Positions 60,277 to 64,000 of a DNA stretch of 64,000 bases are shown one piece after another. Each line of letters opens with the position of its first letter. Position 1 is the stretch's first letter. Source of the stretch: Saccharicrinis sp963666825 (lineage in GTDB: Bacteria > Bacteroidota > Bacteroidia > Bacteroidales > Marinilabiliaceae); assembly GCA_963666825.2 (NCBI GenBank), contig OY763044.2, forward strand, positions 4,774,001 through 4,838,000, written 5' to 3'. The notes beneath the pieces were generated by a model, which saw only the letters and a program-made list of their open reading frames with translations, had not been told where the DNA came from and made no database searches. The position numbers and the translations under genes are program-made.

Positions 60277-62010
60277 ATGGAACCACAAAGCCAAATACTC
60301 ATGGAAAAGAACAAGAAAGGAAAAGAGAGAATTTCCGGTTCAGAAGCTTTGCTTCGATCGTTACTATGTGAGGGAGTGGATTTAATCTTCGGGTATCCAG
60401 GCGGTGCTATTATGCCAGTGTATGATGCATTGTACGATTACCAGGATAAATTACATCATGTACTCACACGTCATGAACAGGGTGCTGTTCATGCCGCACA
60501 AGGATACGCTAGAGTAACAGGTAAAGTGGGTGTCTGCTTTGCAACTTCAGGTCCGGGGGCAACTAATACGGTTACAGGAATAGCTGATGCTATGATTGAC
60601 TCAACTCCATTAGTTGTTATTACAGGTCAGGTTGCATCTCCATTATTAGGATCAGATGCTTTTCAAGAAATAGATGTTGTGGGTATTACACAACCTATAA
60701 CTAAATGGAATTATTTAGTAAAAAATGCTGAAGATATTCCAGATGCTATTGCCAGAGCTTTTTATATTGCATCAACAGGTCGACCAGGTCCGGTAGTTAT
60801 TGATATTGCAAAGGATGCTCAGGTTGGACAGTTTGATTTTGAATATAAAAAAGTTAATCATATTCGTAGTTACACACCGGTACCATTCACAAAGCAAGAA
60901 TCAATTATTGAAGCAGCAACTGTTATTAACTCTGCTAAAAAACCACTTGCTTTAATTGGACAAGGTGTTATTCTTGGAAATGCCGAGAATGAATTAAGAA
61001 CATTTTTAGATAAATCAGGAATACCTGCTGCATGGACTTTATTAGGTCTATCAGCCATGCCAACAGATTACGAATTAAATGTAGGTATGCTTGGTATGCA
61101 TGGTAATGTAGGACCAAATGTTAAAACAAACGAATGTGATGTACTTATTGCAATCGGTATGCGTTTTGACGACAGGGTAACAGGGGATATTAGCAGATAT
61201 GCTACTCAAGCCCAGATTATTCACCTTGAAATTGATCCTGCAGAAATCAATAAAATTATTCATGCTGATATACCTGTATTAGGAGATGTAAAAGAAACAC
61301 TTCCAAAACTTACAGAGGTTATAAAAGAAAAATCATATCCTGAATGGCTTAATGAATTTAGGGAATGTGATGATCTTGAAAACAAAAAAGTCATTTCAGA
61401 AGAAGTTATGCCTACTAAAGAAGGTATGACAATGGGTGAAGTAGTGCGTAAAGTATCCTTAGCCTTTGATGATGATGCAATTATGGTGACGGATGTAGGT
61501 CAGCATCAAATGATGGGTTCAAGATATTTTAATTTTAAGCAAACCAGAAGTGTTGTAACTTCAGGTGGTCTTGGAACAATGGGATTTGGTTTACCTGCTG
61601 CATTAGGAGCTAAACTAGGTATGCAGGACCGTGAAGTATGCTTATTTGTTGGTGATGGTGGATTTCAAATGACCATTCAGGAATTAGGTACGATTTTCCA
61701 AACCAAAGCAGCTGTAAAAATCATTCTTTTAAATAATAACTTTTTAGGAATGGTACGTCAATGGCAGGAATTATTCTTTGACAGAAGATATGCTTCCACT
61801 GAACTTGACAATCCTGATTTCCAAACCATTGCTAAAGGTTATGGTATAGAATCAAGATTAGTTACATCAAGAGATAATTTAGATGAAGCTATTGAACAAA
61901 TGGTTAAAAGTAAAGGTTCTTTCTTGTTAGAAGTTAGAGTTGAAAAAGAAGGAAACGTATTTCCAATGGTTCCAACTGGATGTTCTGTTTCAGATATCCG
62001 CTTAGATTAG
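60277..62010 (+). CDS. ilvB: Acetolactate synthase large subunit
   Basis: The thiamine-diphosphate enzyme for the first common step of branched-chain amino acid synthesis. Its 577 residues include the catalytic Glu in HHVLTRHEQGAVHAAQGYAR, GPGATNTVTGIADAMIDSTP, the FAD/quinone-binding middle domain, and the diphosphate motif GDGGFQMTIQELGTIF followed by NNNFLGMVRQWQELFFD. There are two close start codons (60277 and 60301); I keep the first. It pairs with ilvN 28 bases downstream. Confidence 0.97.
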   Translation: MEPQSQILMEKNKKGKERISGSEALLRSLLCEGVDLIFGYPGGAIMPVYDALYDYQDKLHHVLTRHEQGAVHAAQGYARVTGKVGVCFATSGPGATNTVTGIADAMIDSTPLVVITGQVASPLLGSDAFQEIDVVGITQPITKWNYLVKNAEDIPDAIARAFYIASTGRPGPVVIDIAKDAQVGQFDFEYKKVNHIRSYTPVPFTKQESIIEAATVINSAKKPLALIGQGVILGNAENELRTFLDKSGIPAAWTLLGLSAMPTDYELNVGMLGMHGNVGPNVKTNECDVLIAIGMRFDDRVTGDISRYATQAQIIHLEIDPAEINKIIHADIPVLGDVKETLPKLTEVIKEKSYPEWLNEFRECDDLENKKVISEEVMPTKEGMTMGEVVRKVSLAFDDDAIMVTDVGQHQMMGSRYFNFKQTRSVVTSGGLGTMGFGLPAALGAKLGMQDREVCLFVGDGGFQMTIQELGTIFQTKAAVKIILLNNNFLGMVRQWQELFFDRRYASTELDNPDFQTIAKGYGIESRLVTSRDNLDEAIEQMVKSKGSFLLEVRVEKEGNVFPMVPTGCSVSDIRLD

Positions 62011-62038
62011 TAATTGTTTCATTATTAAAATTGAAATC

Positions 62039-62593
62039 ATGCAGCAAGAATTCACCTTAACCATATTTTCTGAAAATCATGTTGGACTTTTAAATCAGGT
62101 TACAACTGCATTTACCAGAAGAAGTATCAATATTGAAAGCTTAAACGTATCTGAATCTTCTTTAGAGGGAATACATAAGTTCACAATTGTTGTTTTTTCC
62201 ACGAGAGAAATAATTGAAAAACTTGTTGGTCAGCTAGAGAAAAAACTTGATGTTCTGAAAGTATTTGTTTTCACTAATGACGAAATTATTCATCAGGAAT
62301 TAGCCTTATACAAGGTACCAACTGAAGCATTACTTAATGGTAATGAAATTGAGCAAATCGTTCGTCAATATGGAGCACAAATTATGGAGGTAACGCCTGA
62401 ATATACTGTAATTCAGAAAACAGGCCATAAATCAGAAACTCAGGAGCTTTTTGTAAAATTAGATAAATACGGAGTTCTTCAGTTTATTCGTTCCGGAAGA
62501 ATTGCTATTACAAAACTTAGAACTGAACTTCTGGAAAAATATCTGAAAAAACTCAGAACAGAAGTTAAAATCAGAGGAATAGAATCTTTTTAA
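62039..62593 (+). CDS. ilvN: Acetolactate synthase small (regulatory) subunit
   Basis: IlvN activates IlvB and confers feedback inhibition by valine. At 184 residues it has the N-terminal ACT domain (FTLTIFSENHVGLLNQVTTAF / INIESLNVSES, about 5-75) and a C-terminal domain (EIMEVTPEYT-like, LFVKLDKYGVLQFIRSGRIAI). The length is normal for the long form (IlvH is about 160 residues). It lies between ilvB and leuA. Confidence 0.94.
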   Translation: MQQEFTLTIFSENHVGLLNQVTTAFTRRSINIESLNVSESSLEGIHKFTIVVFSTREIIEKLVGQLEKKLDVLKVFVFTNDEIIHQELALYKVPTEALLNGNEIEQIVRQYGAQIMEVTPEYTVIQKTGHKSETQELFVKLDKYGVLQFIRSGRIAITKLRTELLEKYLKKLRTEVKIRGIESF

Positions 62594-62662
62594 TTAAAAT
62601 ATATAATTACACGGATTGAGGTCATTCCCGGCTTCATCCAAAAATGATTTATTTAATAAGTT

Positions 62663-64000
62663 ATGGATAATAAAGTTTATATTTTTGACACCACGTTAAG
62701 GGACGGAGAACAGGTTCCTGGTTGCCAGTTGAACACTATTGAAAAAATAGAAGTAGCTAAGCAACTCGAAAAACTCGGTGTTGATATTATTGAGGCCGGG
62801 TTCCCCATCTCAAGTCCTGGGGATTTTAATTCGGTCGTCGAGATTTCAAAAGCTGTATCAAATCCTACTATTTGTGCACTTACTCGTGCTGTAAAAAAAG
62901 ATATTGAAGTAGCTGCAGATGCTTTAAAATTTGCTAAAAGAGGTCGTATTCATACAGGAATTGGAACTTCTCCATATCATATCTACCAAAAATTAAATTC
63001 AAATCCGGATGAGATTATTGAACGAGGTGTTGCTGCTGTTAAGTACGCCCGTCAATTTGTAGATGATGTTGAATTTTATGCTGAAGATGCAGGTAGAAGT
63101 GACAATGAATATTTGGCAAGAGTAATCGAAGCAGTAATTGCAGCTGGTGCTACAGTTGTTAATATTCCTGATACAACAGGGTATTGTTTACCTTCTGAAT
63201 ACGGTGAAAAAATCGCTTATCTGGTAAACAACGTTCCTAATATTGATAAAGCAATTATCTCAACTCACTGTCATAATGACCTTGGTATGGCAACTGCTAA
63301 TACATTATCAGGTGTAATTAATGGTGCTCGTCAGGTTGAGGTTACTTTGAATGGATTAGGTGAACGTGCTGGAAATACAGCATTAGAAGAAGTTGTAATG
63401 GCTATTAAGGCACATAAAGACCTTGACTTTACAACTGATATTGATGCAAAACAGATCATAAAAACAAGTAAGCTTGTTTCTACATTAATGCGTATGCCTA
63501 TTCAGGCTAACAAAGCTATTGTTGGTAGAAATGCATTTGCTCACTCATCAGGAATCCACCAGGATGGTGTATTAAAGAATCGTGAAACATATGAAATCAT
63601 CGATCCAGCTGATGTAGGTGTAAAAGAATCAAGTATTGTTCTAACTGCACGTAGTGGTCGTGCAGCATTAAAACACAGATTAGAAGTTCTTGGATATAAA
63701 CTGGAGCAGGAAAAATTAGATCAGGTTTATAAAAATTTCCTTGTTCTTGCTGACTCTAAAAAAGATATCACAGATGAAGATCTTGAAGTTTTAGTAGGAC
63801 ACGAAAAGAAAGAAGAAAGAGTATTAAAATTAGATAATCTTCAGGTTATTTGTGGAAAATCTTGTATTCCTTCAGCAACTGTTACTCTTAACTACAATGG
63901 TACCATCATGACTAAAAATGCTATTGGTGATGGACCTGTTGATGCAGCATTTAAAGCCATCAAAAAGATGATTCCAACAGAGGCAGTACTTGAGGAGTAT
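62663..64000 (+). CDS. leuA: 2-Isopropylmalate synthase (partial, runs off the right edge)
   Basis: LeuA joins acetyl-CoA and 2-oxoisovalerate as the first step dedicated to leucine. From ATG 62663 the frame stays open for 446 codons to the window end. Present are IFDTTLRDGEQVPGCQL (metal-binding Asp), GIGTSPYH, EDAGRSD, NIPDTTGYCLPSEYG, STHCHNDLGMATANTL (His-x-His), NGLGERAGNTALEEVV and SGIHQDGVLKN. The C-terminal regulatory domain has begun (NLQVICGKSCIPSATVTLNY). About 60 residues are missing relative to the usual length near 500-520. Its gene follows ilvN by 69 bases and extends the ilv operon to leucine synthesis. Confidence 0.97.
   Translation, partial: MDNKVYIFDTTLRDGEQVPGCQLNTIEKIEVAKQLEKLGVDIIEAGFPISSPGDFNSVVEISKAVSNPTICALTRAVKKDIEVAADALKFAKRGRIHTGIGTSPYHIYQKLNSNPDEIIERGVAAVKYARQFVDDVEFYAEDAGRSDNEYLARVIEAVIAAGATVVNIPDTTGYCLPSEYGEKIAYLVNNVPNIDKAIISTHCHNDLGMATANTLSGVINGARQVEVTLNGLGERAGNTALEEVVMAIKAHKDLDFTTDIDAKQIIKTSKLVSTLMRMPIQANKAIVGRNAFAHSSGIHQDGVLKNRETYEIIDPADVGVKESSIVLTARSGRAALKHRLEVLGYKLEQEKLDQVYKNFLVLADSKKDITDEDLEVLVGHEKKEERVLKLDNLQVICGKSCIPSATVTLNYNGTIMTKNAIGDGPVDAAFKAIKKMIPTEAVLEEY

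Noticed and set aside
62663..64000. Truncated leuA pseudogene
   Set aside because: The frame is open with all core motifs; it simply runs past the window edge.

Overview
The window is an AT-rich stretch of a Bacteroidota chromosome, best matched by a Marinilabiliales/Bacteroidales-type or related marine lineage (inference). Reasons: genes lack Shine-Dalgarno sites, promoters fit the Bacteroidota pattern TTTG-N18-20-TAnnTTTG, and several families are largely confined to the phylum (DUF4492 ahead of cydA, DUF4270, DUF4907, a LytTR/LytS pair with a LiaF-like protein, a C-terminally extended LysS). It is mainly core metabolism. I see no rRNA, tRNA, prophage, insertion sequence or CRISPR array.

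Layout. 0-6.7 kb (minus): a large ABCG-type transporter with an FHA-like region, a LiaF-like membrane protein, a LytS-type kinase and a LytTR regulator cut by the left edge, and a lipoprotein. 6.9-10.4 kb (minus): recJ, lipB, lipA. 10.8-15.1 kb (plus): lysS, gpsA, pgi. 15.0-15.7 kb: non-coding, with a REP-like hairpin and short tandem repeats. 15.7-18.5 kb: a secreted esterase and a divergent HxlR regulator/NmrA-type oxidoreductase pair sharing a perfect inverted repeat. 18.5-23 kb (minus): pheS and three tandem exported cyclophilins, one carrying a degenerate trypsin-like domain. 23-29 kb: small exported proteins, a methyltransferase, a TPR protein, a barrel-like protein, an SpmA-SpmB fusion and a flavin-fold protein. 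29-34.4 kb: dnaG, then DUF4492-cydA-cydB plus an unlisted 43-residue CydX-like protein. 34.4-39.5 kb: pssA and an envelope cluster (barrel, DUF4270, Kelch lipoprotein, DUF4907).

39.6-45.9 kb: the hisGDCB operon, preceded by a His-rich leader peptide and attenuator, then ald. 45.9-56.1 kb: a soluble GAF histidine kinase, cysS, an M28 lipoprotein, rnhB, a DPP7-type S46 peptidase, a Pif1-like helicase and an AraC regulator. 56.3-64 kb: ilvC, then ilvD-ilvB-ilvN-leuA behind an Ile/Leu/Val-rich leader peptide and attenuator; leuA runs off the right edge.

The strongest observations beyond routine annotation are two classical ribosome-mediated transcription attenuators (his and ilv-leu). Both have a leader peptide rich in the operon's end product, a terminator, a candidate antiterminator placed so that a ribosome at the leader stop codon would hide it, and an upstream promoter with the same -7 box (TACATTTG). 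Next are the CydX-like microprotein after cydB and the pseudo-protease/cyclophilin fusion. All functional statements come from reading the sequence and from family knowledge; no searches or folding calculations were run.
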